Assembly: GCA_007127425.1 (NCBI GenBank)
Contig: SKZJ01000140.1
Coordinates: 1 to 9,636, forward strand
Reading direction: 5' to 3'
Length of the DNA stretch: 9,636 nt
DNA from: Wenzhouxiangella sp.
GTDB lineage: Bacteria > Pseudomonadota > Gammaproteobacteria > Xanthomonadales > Wenzhouxiangellaceae
This document shows, one piece after another, positions 1 through 6,425 of this stretch. The notes below the pieces were generated by a model that ran no database searches, had not been told where the DNA came from, and saw nothing but the letters and a program-made list of their open reading frames with translations. Position numbers and translations under genes: made by a program. Position 1 is the first letter of the stretch, and every line of letters begins with the position of its first letter.

Positions 1-15
1 TATCGTTGTGGGGGG

Positions 16-837
16 TCACGACAGTATTGCTCCGTATCCGTGTTGGTAGTCGGGAAACTGGAATTCGAACCCGCTGGCTAACAGACGGTGATTGTCGACA
101 CGCTTGCCCTGGCCGCCTCCCTCCCCGGGATCGAGATGCTGAGGGGGCGAAGCGCCCAGGCGATCAGCCAGCCACCCCATCACTTCGCAACGCACTGCCG
201 GTCGGCAATCGCTGGCGCAGTAGACGGATTCGGGATCGTTGAGTTCAAGCAGGTGCTCGAGTACCGCAGCACAGTCTTCGGCATGGATGCGATTGGTCCA
301 CTGCGGCGGCTCGGGTCGGCAGCTTGCCCGACCGGAGCGGACCGAATCGACCAGGTACTCCCGCCCCGGGCCGTAAATGCCGGAGAAGCGAACAACAAGC
401 GATTCGGCGGCAGCCGCCAAGGCAAGACGCTCGCCTTCGAGCACAAGGCGACCGTTGAACCGGGACGGTTCTGTCTCGGACTGCTCGTCGACCCATTCAC
501 CCTCGTCCTGCCCGAACACGGCGGTACTGGAGACAAAGATGAGCCGGCGCGGCCGCACCCGGTCGAGCAGGTTGGAGAGCCCCTCGACATAGGTACGGCG
601 GTAAGCCGATTCGTCACGCTGGCCGGGGGTGGGCTGGTAAATCACGGCATCCCAGTCGCGATCGAGTTGGCGGAGAGTTTCCGGCCGGGACAGGTCGGCA
701 CTCAGTGCCGCCATGGACTCTGGCAGGGCCGACGCGTTCCGGCGCAGCCCGGTAACAGCCCAGGCGTCGGTATTCAGCCGGGCGGCCAGCCGCATGCCGA
801 GATCACCGCAGCCGGCGATGAGAAGGCGCCTGGGCAT
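16..837 (-). CDS. YeeZ-like atypical SDR, NAD(P)-binding epimerase-type protein
   Basis: A 273-residue Rossmann-fold protein of the extended/atypical short-chain dehydrogenase group that includes E. coli YeeZ. The N-terminus has a beta strand followed by GCGDLG (residues 9-14), the dinucleotide-binding glycine motif. Other family landmarks are LIFVSSTAVFG (99-109), VVRFSGIYGPGR (148-159) and NRIHAEDCA (182-190). The usual catalytic YxxxK is not seen: the place where it should lie reads FNGRLVLEGE (127-136). The protein may therefore bind a nucleotide or nucleotide sugar without standard SDR chemistry, as inferred for YeeZ-like proteins. Substrate and pathway are unknown. I chose the ATG at 835-837 because the Rossmann strand starts directly after it and it lies 4 bp after the stop of the exosortase gene. 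A longer reading from 885 would overlap that gene by 44 bp and adds a basic, non-conserved stretch. No strong Shine-Dalgarno sequence is visible, so translational coupling is likely. Family call fairly sure; function unknown. Confidence 0.82.
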   Translation of the reverse strand: MPRRLLIAGCGDLGMRLAARLNTDAWAVTGLRRNASALPESMAALSADLSRPETLRQLDRDWDAVIYQPTPGQRDESAYRRTYVEGLSNLLDRVRPRRLIFVSSTAVFGQDEGEWVDEQSETEPSRFNGRLVLEGERLALAAAAESLVVRFSGIYGPGREYLVDSVRSGRASCRPEPPQWTNRIHAEDCAAVLEHLLELNDPESVYCASDCRPAVRCEVMGWLADRLGASPPQHLDPGEGGGQGKRVDNHRLLASGFEFQFPDYQHGYGAILS

Positions 838-841
838 TGGC

Positions 842-1363
842 TCAGCCGGTCGCCGGTGCCGGTTCACGCGGATCATTATCGACATCCCTGGGCGGCAACA
901 TGCGCAGCCAGATCAGCCACACGACCAGCGCGTCGAGAATGATCAGCGCCTGCCAGAGGTAGAGGTGAAACCAGTTGAACCAGGTCATGTTCCACTGGCC
1001 GAGGTAGAACAGGCTGATGATGCGCACCAGGTTGAGGCCCTGGATGGCTAAAAAGCCGATGGCGAAGCCGATCAACTTGTGCTTGAGCGGTGCGGGAAAC
1101 GCGAAAATGGCGGCGAACAGAATGATCAGGGCTTCGACGCCGTTGCAACCGGGCTCGATGCTGACGGCGAATCCGGAGTCGAGATCCCGAATCACCTTGC
1201 CGACGGATTCGACTCCACTGTCGAACAATTCGATGATGAACACGCTGATATTGGCGATCACGCTGGTAAACGGCAGGATCACGGCGTCCTGCACCGGTTG
1301 CAGCACCTCGACGGTGAACAGCACCAGCAACAGGACCACGAACAGGATGGAAAAGCGCAGCAT
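842..1363 (-). CDS. xrtH: Exosortase H (IPTLxxWG-CTERM type), membrane transpeptidase/protease
   Basis: A 173-residue, very hydrophobic protein matching the short exosortase H subfamily. Exosortases are inner-membrane cysteine enzymes, analogous to sortases. They recognise a C-terminal signal (motif, membrane helix, basic tail) on exported proteins, cleave it and probably attach the protein to a surface structure. The catalytic triad is visible in order: Cys73 in EPGCNGVEAL, Arg114 in LNLVRIISLFYLG, and His133 in NWFHLYLWQ. Hydrophobic segments lie near 5-20, 35-47, 77-90, 97-120 and 134-155. The length suits XrtH, which is much shorter than exosortase A. I chose the ATG at 1361-1363 because the first membrane helix starts there. 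A reading from 1546 would add about 60 polar residues with no family resemblance. A GGCGA stretch upstream is only a weak ribosome site. The gene runs divergently from aroK and is followed after 4 bp by the SDR gene. No target protein with a CTERM signal is encoded in the window. Confidence 0.87.
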   Translation of the reverse strand: MLRFSILFVVLLLVLFTVEVLQPVQDAVILPFTSVIANISVFIIELFDSGVESVGKVIRDLDSGFAVSIEPGCNGVEALIILFAAIFAFPAPLKHKLIGFAIGFLAIQGLNLVRIISLFYLGQWNMTWFNWFHLYLWQALIILDALVVWLIWLRMLPPRDVDNDPREPAPATG

Positions 1364-1407
1364 CGACTTTTTTCGCCAGGTTTGAGTAGGATCGCTTCCG
1401 ACCGCCC

Positions 1408-1413
1408 ATATTA
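1408..1413 (-). promoter_or_regulatory. Possible -10 box for the exosortase unit
   Basis: On the minus strand this hexamer reads TAATAT, one base from the sigma-70 consensus, about 45 bp before the exosortase start codon. No good -35 hexamer is found 16-18 bp upstream. The interrupted palindrome GCCGT-G-ACGGC (1422-1432) sits just upstream, where an operator or activator site could lie. This is a weak call based on one hexamer. Confidence 0.25.
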
Positions 1414-1570
1414 CCGAAAGTGCCGTGACGGCGCAGGGCGACGTGGTCCGCGTTGAAGTCAGGCCACAAGCTCGCGTGGTAGCATTGTCAGTCAGTTTAT
1501 GTACCCTTGATCGTGCCCGATGCTCGCCAGAATCCGCCGACTTCATTCAATGTCATTCGTGCCGGAACCC

Positions 1571-1593
1571 CGTGCCGGGCATGGCCCGGGACG
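1571..1593 (+). promoter_or_regulatory. Hairpin in the aroK 5' leader
   Basis: The arms CCGGGC (1575-1580) and GCCCGG (1584-1589) pair perfectly around a three-base ATG loop. The helix continues, after one G-G mismatch, with CGT (1571-1573) pairing with ACG (1591-1593). The structure ends 24 bases before the aroK start codon and is not followed by a T-run, so it does not look like a complete intrinsic terminator. It could influence mRNA stability or initiation. Its function is inference only. Confidence 0.35.
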
Positions 1594-1617
1594 AATGGCC
1601 TGAGCACCGACACTACA

Positions 1618-2148
1618 ATGAAACGGATTTTTCTCGTCGGCCCCATGGGTTCGGGCAAAACCACGGTCGGACGACATCTGGCCCGACGCCTGGGCATGGA
1701 GTTTGTCGATCTCGATCACGAAATCCAGGCACGTTGCGGCGTCGAAGTGGCCGTCATCTTCGAGATCGAGGGCGAGGAGGGATTCCGCAAGCGCGAAAGC
1801 GGCGTGCTCGACGAGTTGAGTCAGCGTGACAACATCATCCTGGCAACCGGCGGTGGCAGCATTCTGGACCCGGACAATCGCCGCCGCCTGTCAGAGCGCG
1901 GCCTGGTGGTCTACCTGCAAACCAGCGTCAACCAGCAGCTGCGACGGCTCGAACGCGACAAGCAGCGCCCCCTGCTGCAGGCCCCGGACCGCCGACAAAA
2001 GCTCATGGAACTGGCCGAAGCGCGCAATCCCGTGTACGAGGAAGCCGCAGAACTGGTGGTGGCATCGGCCAATATTCCGCCACCGGCGATGGCTGCCCGG
2101 GTGGAGCAGGCCATCCACAAGCATCTTGAGAGGGAGCGGATCGAATGA
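1618..2148 (+). CDS. aroK: Shikimate kinase
   Basis: Cytoplasmic enzyme that phosphorylates shikimate with ATP to shikimate-3-phosphate, the fifth step to chorismate and the aromatic amino acids. The 176-residue length is normal for AroK. The Walker A loop is GPMGSGKT (8-15). Shikimate-binding residues are visible: Asp33 in FVDLDHEI, Arg57 in GFRKRE, the GGG triplet at 78-80 in ILATGGGS, and Arg136 in EARNPVY. The flexible lid carries Arg117 in DKQRPLLQ. I chose the ATG at 1618-1620 because MKRIFLVG begins the first beta strand directly before the P-loop. Starts further upstream (from 1507) add 37 residues not found in the family. The upstream region lacks a strong Shine-Dalgarno. The stop overlaps the aroB start (ATGA), so the two are coupled, as in the common aroK-aroB order of gammaproteobacteria. 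The paralogue AroL cannot be fully excluded, but the aroB neighbour favours aroK. Confidence 0.96.
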   Translation: MKRIFLVGPMGSGKTTVGRHLARRLGMEFVDLDHEIQARCGVEVAVIFEIEGEEGFRKRESGVLDELSQRDNIILATGGGSILDPDNRRRLSERGLVVYLQTSVNQQLRRLERDKQRPLLQAPDRRQKLMELAEARNPVYEEAAELVVASANIPPPAMAARVEQAIHKHLERERIE

Positions 2149-3215
2149 AGGTTGTACAGGTAGAACACGGTGCCGGCAGCTATCCGGTCTATGTCGGCCA
2201 GGGCCTGCTGGGCATGTCCGGGATCTGGGAGCGGCATCTGGACGGCCGGGTGCTGGTCGTCAGCGATGAAAATGTGGCCGCCCACCACCTGGGCCGCCTC
2301 GGACCGGTCCTGGAGGCGCATGGCCGCTTCCGCGAGCTGGTCCTGGCGCCCGGTGAGGAAAACAAGACGGTGGCCCAGTGGCAGCGGGTGATCGATGACC
2401 TGGTGCGCCTGGGCGCCCAACGCGATGCCACCGTGGTCGCACTGGGCGGCGGCGTGATCGGCGACCTGTCCGGCTTCGCCGCGGCCAGCTACATGCGCGG
2501 CATCCAGGTGGTACAGATGCCGACCACCCTGCTGGCGCAGGTCGACGCGTCGGTCGGCGGCAAGACCGGTGTGAACCACGCCGACGGCAAAAACCTGATC
2601 GGCGCTTTCCATCAGCCAACTGCGGTCGTGGCTGATCTGGACACGCTGGCCACTCTCGGCAACCGCGATTACCGGGCCGGACTGGCCGAGGTGGTCAAAT
2701 ACGGTGCGATCCGCGATCCCCACCTGTTTGCCTGGCTGGAGGCGAACGCCGACGCGCTCTCGTCGCGGCTGCCCGACATGCTGGCCGAGGCCGTCTACCA
2801 GTCGGTGCGCAACAAGGCCGAGGTGGTGGCGGCCGATGAACGCGAAGCCGGGCAGCGCGCGCTGCTCAACTTCGGACACACCTTCGGCCATGCACTGGAG
2901 ACGGTGACCGGCTATTCCCAGTTTCGCCACGGCGAGGCGGTGGCGATCGGCATGGTGCTGGCCGCGCGCCTGAGCGAGCTGCTGGGCATGGCGGCAGCCG
3001 GCACAGCCGACCGCCTGCACGAACTGCTCGATCGACTCGGCCTGCCGACCCGGCTGCCCGACGACATCCCGCATTCCGCGTTACTCAAGCGCATGCGTCT
3101 GGACAAGAAAAACCGCGCCGATCAGATTCGTCTGATCCTGCTTGAATCGCTGGGCCGGGCGGTGGTCCGCTCGTGCCCGGCCGACGACATCCTCGAGGTA
3201 TTGAACCAATCATGA
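2145..3215 (+). CDS. aroB: 3-dehydroquinate synthase
   Basis: Converts 3-deoxy-D-arabino-heptulosonate 7-phosphate (DAHP) to 3-dehydroquinate, step two of the shikimate pathway, using NAD+ and a divalent metal (zinc or cobalt) in the cytoplasm. The 356-residue length is typical. The NAD-binding stretch is ALGGGVIGDLSGFAA (99-113), followed by PTTLLAQVDASVGGKTGVN (126-144) and KNLIGAFHQP (149-158). The three metal ligands are visible: Glu182 in LAEVVKYG, His245 in NFGHTFGHALE and His262 in RHGEAVAIGM. The start ATG overlaps the aroK stop by four bases, and AGAGGGAG lies about 8 bases upstream (near 2129-2136), a good ribosome site. The stop overlaps the hemE start in the same way. All active-site motifs are intact, and I see no frameshift. 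Confidence 0.97.
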   Translation: MKVVQVEHGAGSYPVYVGQGLLGMSGIWERHLDGRVLVVSDENVAAHHLGRLGPVLEAHGRFRELVLAPGEENKTVAQWQRVIDDLVRLGAQRDATVVALGGGVIGDLSGFAAASYMRGIQVVQMPTTLLAQVDASVGGKTGVNHADGKNLIGAFHQPTAVVADLDTLATLGNRDYRAGLAEVVKYGAIRDPHLFAWLEANADALSSRLPDMLAEAVYQSVRNKAEVVAADEREAGQRALLNFGHTFGHALETVTGYSQFRHGEAVAIGMVLAARLSELLGMAAAGTADRLHELLDRLGLPTRLPDDIPHSALLKRMRLDKKNRADQIRLILLESLGRAVVRSCPADDILEVLNQS

Positions 3216-4264
3216 ATCCCCGCCACGACAGCCTGTTCATGCGCGCACTCAGGCGCGAGTCAGTCGAACGCACGCCGATCTGGCTGATGCGACAGGCCGG
3301 ACGCTACTTGCCCGAGTACCTGGCCACGCGCGAGCGGGCCGGCAGCTTTCTGGAACTCGCCGGCACGCCGGAGCTGGCCTGCGAGGTCACCCTGCAGCCG
3401 ATCGAGCGATTCGGATTCGACGCCGCCATTCTGTTTTCCGACATTCTCATCATTCCGCACGCCATGGGCCGTGGGCTGGGTTTCGCGCCGGGCGAGGGGC
3501 CTTACTTCGAGCGACCGGTGCGCACGGTCGGCGACGTCGCAGAACTGCCCGGCATCGATCCCAATGACGACACCGGCTACGTCATGGAGGCAGTACGCCT
3601 GATCCGTGCCGCCCTTCCCGAGGCGACTCCGCTGATCGGTTTTGCCGGCAGCCCGTGGACGGTGGCGACCTACCTGATCGAGGGCAGGAGCAGCAAGGAT
3701 TTCGCGCTGGCCAAGAAGTTGCTGCTGGCCGAGCCGCAGGCGGCAGCCCGCCTGCTCGACCACCTTGCCGATGCGACCGCCGACTACCTGATCGCCCAGG
3801 TCGAGGCCGGCGCCGACGCGCTGATGATTTTCGACTCCTGGGGCGGTGTGCTCTCACCGCGCCTTTACCACGAATTCTCGCTGGCCTCACAACAACGCAT
3901 CGTCGAAAAACTCCAGCAGCACTGTCCGCATACGCCGCTGATCCTGTTCGGCAAAGGCTGCGGCCAGCACCTTGAAGCCATGGCCGAAACCGGCTGCGCG
4001 GCACTGGGCGTGGACTGGACGCTGGACCTGAGCGTGGCGCGGGCGCGCGTCGGCGACCAGGTCGCCCTGCAGGGGAATCTCGATCCCTCGGTGATGCTGA
4101 CCTCGCCGAAGGTGATCCGCACCGAGGCCCGCCGGGTGCTCGACAGCTTCGGCGAAGGACCGGGCCACATCTTCAATCTGGGCCACGGCATCACCCCGCA
4201 GGTCGACCCCGAGAACGTCGCCTGCCTGGTTGAAACGGTTCGGGACTACAGCCGCACGAACTGA
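3212..4264 (+). CDS. hemE: Uroporphyrinogen decarboxylase
   Basis: Removes four carboxyl groups from the acetate side chains of uroporphyrinogen III to give coproporphyrinogen III, in haem synthesis. It is cytoplasmic and cofactor-free. The 350-residue length is normal. The first family signature, PIWLMRQAGRYLPEY (22-36), carries the substrate-binding Arg27 and Arg31. The catalytic Asp is Asp77 in ILFSDIL. The second signature, GFAGSPWTVATYLIEG (143-158), contains Tyr154. The conserved C-terminal His is His325 in FNLGHGITP. The start at 3212-3214 overlaps the aroB stop (ATGA). A GAGG at 3195-3198 is rather far upstream, so reinitiation after aroB is likely. An earlier in-frame ATG at 3173 would add 13 residues inside aroB and is not supported. 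It is the last gene of the aroK-aroB-hemE unit and faces glnS. Confidence 0.97.
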   Translation: MNPRHDSLFMRALRRESVERTPIWLMRQAGRYLPEYLATRERAGSFLELAGTPELACEVTLQPIERFGFDAAILFSDILIIPHAMGRGLGFAPGEGPYFERPVRTVGDVAELPGIDPNDDTGYVMEAVRLIRAALPEATPLIGFAGSPWTVATYLIEGRSSKDFALAKKLLLAEPQAAARLLDHLADATADYLIAQVEAGADALMIFDSWGGVLSPRLYHEFSLASQQRIVEKLQQHCPHTPLILFGKGCGQHLEAMAETGCAALGVDWTLDLSVARARVGDQVALQGNLDPSVMLTSPKVIRTEARRVLDSFGEGPGHIFNLGHGITPQVDPENVACLVETVRDYSRTN

Positions 4265-4315
4265 TCGGCCGACGCCCCGCCTGCAATTTGCATAGAAATC
4301 ATGGATCAGCCTTCG

Positions 4316-4341
4316 AACCGGCGTCTCATTGGGCGCCGGTT
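4316..4341. terminator. Hairpin between convergent hemE and glnS, possible two-way terminator
   Basis: AACCGGCG (4316-4323) and CGCCGGTT (4334-4341) form a perfect 8-bp stem with a 10-base loop. It sits in the 82-bp gap between the ends of two convergent genes, 51 bases after the hemE stop and 5 bases after the glnS stop on the other strand. Neither side has a clear T-run, so intrinsic termination would be weak, or the hairpin may only protect the 3' ends. Confidence 0.45.
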
Positions 4342-4346
4342 GACCA

Positions 4347-6038
4347 TCAGCCCTGCCTGAGCTGCTTCTCCAGTTTGGCCCAGGTATCGCGCAGGGTGAC
4401 CGCCCGGTTGAAGACCGGTCGGTCGGGTGTGCCGTCGTGGTCGGGCACGAAGTAACCGAGGCGTTCGAACTGGAAGAAATCGCCGACCGCAGCCTGCTCG
4501 GTCCCGGGCTCAAGGCGCGCTTCATTGAGCACCTCAAGCGACTGCTCGTTGAGATGCTCGACGAAATCGGCTTCCTTGTCGCCGCCGGGGTGCGGCACCT
4601 TGAACAGGCGGTCGTACAGGCGAACTTCGGCCTTGACAGCATGTTCGGCCGACACCCAGTGGATGGTGCCCTTGACCTTGCGGTCGGCACCCGGCTGGCC
4701 GGAACGAGTTTCCGGGTCCATCGAGCAACGCAGTTCGACGAGATTGCCGGCGGAATCCTTGACCACTTCATCGCAGCGGATAATGAAGGCGTTGCGCAAG
4801 CGAACCTCACCACCGGGCTTGAGACGGAAGAACTTTTTCGGCGCCTCTTCCATGAAGTCGTCTTGCTCGATGAAGACCTCGCGCGTCATCGGCACCTTGC
4901 GGGTACCCATATCGGGATTCTGTGGGTGGTTGGCCGCTTCCAGCCACTCGGTTTCCCCTTCCGGGAAATTGGTGAGTACGATTTTCAGCGGCTTGAGTAC
5001 GGCCATGCGCCGTGGCGCGCGGACGTTGAGGTCGTCTCTGAGGTTGCGCTCGAGCACGCCGAAGGGAATGATGCTTTCGGACTTGGTCACGCCGATCTCG
5101 GTGCAGAAATTGCGGATGGACTCGGGCGTGAAGCCGCGCCGGCGCAAACCGGCGATGGTCGGCAAGCGCGGATCGTCCCAGCCATCGACATGACCCTCGT
5201 CGACCAGCCGGGTCAGGCGGCGCTTCGACAGCACGGTGAAATCAATATTGAGACGGGCGAACTCAATCTGGTGAGGGCGCGAGGGCACCGGCAAATGCTC
5301 GATCAACCAGTCGTAGAGCGGGCGATGATCCTCGAACTCCAGCGTGCACAGTGAGTGGGTGATGTGCTCGATGGCATCGGACTGGCCGTGGGCGAAGTCG
5401 TAGCTGGGATAGATACACCACTCGGTGCCGGTGCGCGGGTGCTCCTGGTGGCGAATGCGGTAGATGACCGGATCGCGCAGGTTGATGTTGGGTGCGGCCA
5501 TGTCGATTTTCGCGCGCAGCACACAGGCGCCGTCAGGCAACTCCCCCGAGCGCATGCGTTCGAACAACAGGCGGTTTTCGGCCACGCTGCGGTCACGATG
5601 CGGGCTGTTCGTGCCCGGTTCGGTCAGGGTGCCGCGCTGCTCGCGGATGGCGTCGGCGTCCTGCTCATCGACGTAGGCCAGGCCTTCGTCGATCAGGTGC
5701 AGGGCGTATTCGTAGAGCGTTTCGAAGTAGTTCGAGGCATAACACTCGTTCTTCCAATCGTAGCCCAGCCAGCGCACGTCTTCCTTGATGGCGTCGATGT
5801 AGCGCTGCTCTTCCTTTTCCGGGTTGGTGTCGTCGAACCGCAGGTTGGTGTAGCCACCAAACTCCCGCGGCAGCGAAAAGTTGAGCACGATGGACTTGGC
5901 ATGCCCGATGTGCAGGTAACCGTTGGGTTCGGGCGGAAAACGGGTGACGAGCTGCTCGTACTGCCCGGATTCCAGCTCTTTCCTGATCCGGTTCCGGATG
6001 AAGTTGGTCGGCGCGCTCGGCTGCTCGTTGCTGCTCAT
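4347..6038 (-). CDS. glnS: Glutaminyl-tRNA synthetase
   Basis: Class I synthetase that attaches glutamine to tRNA-Gln in the cytoplasm. The 563-residue length is close to E. coli GlnRS (about 554). The catalytic core has the HIGH motif in PPEPNGYLHIGHAKS (35-49) and FDDTNPEKE (68-76). The KMSKS counterpart is VLSKRRL (269-275). The C-terminal anticodon-binding barrels include VKGTIHWVSAEHA (455-467) and the DFFQFERLGYF/FNRAVTLRD region near the end. It is a true GlnRS rather than a GluRS, judging by this C-terminal domain and the N-terminal TNFIRNRIRKEL. I chose the ATG at 6036-6038 because its N-terminus aligns with the E. coli one. Earlier ATGs at 6069-6071 and 6102-6104 fall in or before a TATAAT box and add non-conserved residues. 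It is a single-gene unit, divergent from the symporter gene and convergent with hemE. Having GlnRS implies direct charging rather than sole reliance on the amidotransferase route. Confidence 0.97.
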   Translation of the reverse strand: MSSNEQPSAPTNFIRNRIRKELESGQYEQLVTRFPPEPNGYLHIGHAKSIVLNFSLPREFGGYTNLRFDDTNPEKEEQRYIDAIKEDVRWLGYDWKNECYASNYFETLYEYALHLIDEGLAYVDEQDADAIREQRGTLTEPGTNSPHRDRSVAENRLLFERMRSGELPDGACVLRAKIDMAAPNINLRDPVIYRIRHQEHPRTGTEWCIYPSYDFAHGQSDAIEHITHSLCTLEFEDHRPLYDWLIEHLPVPSRPHQIEFARLNIDFTVLSKRRLTRLVDEGHVDGWDDPRLPTIAGLRRRGFTPESIRNFCTEIGVTKSESIIPFGVLERNLRDDLNVRAPRRMAVLKPLKIVLTNFPEGETEWLEAANHPQNPDMGTRKVPMTREVFIEQDDFMEEAPKKFFRLKPGGEVRLRNAFIIRCDEVVKDSAGNLVELRCSMDPETRSGQPGADRKVKGTIHWVSAEHAVKAEVRLYDRLFKVPHPGGDKEADFVEHLNEQSLEVLNEARLEPGTEQAAVGDFFQFERLGYFVPDHDGTPDRPVFNRAVTLRDTWAKLEKQLRQG

Positions 6039-6069
6039 CGGTTTCGCTCTGCTCAAGGTCAAGCCGGAC

Positions 6070-6075
6070 ATTATA
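6070..6075 (-). promoter_or_regulatory. Consensus -10 box of glnS
   Basis: On the minus strand this is a perfect TATAAT, 31 bp upstream of the chosen glnS start codon. Transcription would start near 6062, leaving a leader of about 25 bases. No good -35 hexamer is present at 16-18 bp spacing (the region reads around GTGGGC), and there is no TGn extension, so an activator or tolerance of a weak -35 must be assumed. The box helps to decide the glnS start. Confidence 0.45.
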
Positions 6076-6153
6076 CCGCCGGCCTCAAGCTCGCCCACCG
6101 CCACCTGCTGTTGCCGTGCGTCCGCTACCTGGCTTCGGGCACTTCACGCGTGT

Positions 6154-6295
6154 AATCGGAAAAGGGAAAACGGGGGCAAGCACGGGGGCCTCAAGCACAA
6201 CAAGTGGGTCAATGGCAGGCGGCATGCCGTTGGCCACCGCCGAGTTGCAAAAAGCGATTCTCCCTCCCCCCTTTCACGTTTTCCCTTTGCCGATT
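6154..6295. repeat. 142-bp inverted-repeat element with shared centre
   Basis: The outer arms AATCGGAAAAGGGAAAACG (6154-6172) and CGTTTTCCCTTTGCCGATT (6277-6295) are inverted copies matching at 18 of 19 positions. The middle holds the perfect palindrome CGGCATGCCG (6220-6229). TGGC (6213-6216) and GCCA (6233-6236) flank it and also pair. All three layers have the same centre, between 6224 and 6225. The segments between outer and inner arms pair poorly. It could be a small non-autonomous mobile repeat (MITE-like), a pair of inverted REP-like units, or a large cruciform or RNA hairpin. I see no clear target-site duplication and no coding capacity. Confidence 0.6.
6171..6197 (+). repeat. Short tandem direct repeat inside the inverted-repeat element
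   Basis: CGGGGGCAAGCA (6171-6182) is followed at once by CGGGGGCCTCAAGCA (6183-6197), the same unit with a three-base CTC insertion. It overlaps the inner end of the left arm of the larger inverted repeat and has no equal counterpart on the right side, so it partly explains why the inner arms do not pair. Confidence 0.5.
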
Positions 6296-6425
6296 CGTAG
6301 CCCAATGCGCCACGGAGTTCGATTGCGGGTGCGCCGAGGCCTAATCCCGCGGAAGCTAGACCCCGCCCCCGCCATGCGCTACCCTCTCCGGGCCGAACAA
6401 TAACCGACCACACGGAACCAGCCCG

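Larger units (their letters stand above)
6039..6425. other. Divergent intergenic region, no gene seen
   Basis: This 387-bp gap separates the glnS start from the symporter start. Open frames crossing it have no recognisable protein features and run into the flanking genes antisense. It contains the glnS -10 box, an 8-bp palindrome CACGCGTG (6145-6152), the large inverted repeat at 6154-6295, and a C-rich stretch near 6361-6372. A promoter for the symporter must lie in the right part, but I see no convincing -35/-10 pair there. Confidence 0.7.

Noticed and set aside
88..942. Plus-strand open frame of 284 codons opposite the SDR gene
   Set aside because: The minus-strand frame has a clear Rossmann motif and fits the operon spacing; the plus frame has no family features and runs into the exosortase gene.
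1425..1829. Plus-strand open frame in the aroK leader
   Set aside because: It runs out of frame into aroK, with no ribosome site or family resemblance.
1911..3074. Minus-strand open frame of 387 codons across aroK and aroB
   Set aside because: It is antisense to two well-supported enzymes, rich in His, Gln and Arg as expected from reverse reading of GC-rich codons, with no motifs.
4437..6155. Two long plus-strand open frames (4437-5354 and 5355-6155) antisense to glnS
   Set aside because: They lie opposite an intact, motif-complete GlnRS gene. Their translations show no recognisable domains and are typical shadow frames of GC-rich coding DNA.
6317..6324. GTTCGATT, resembling a tRNA T-loop
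   Set aside because: No matching acceptor, D or anticodon stems at the right distances, and no CCA-type end.
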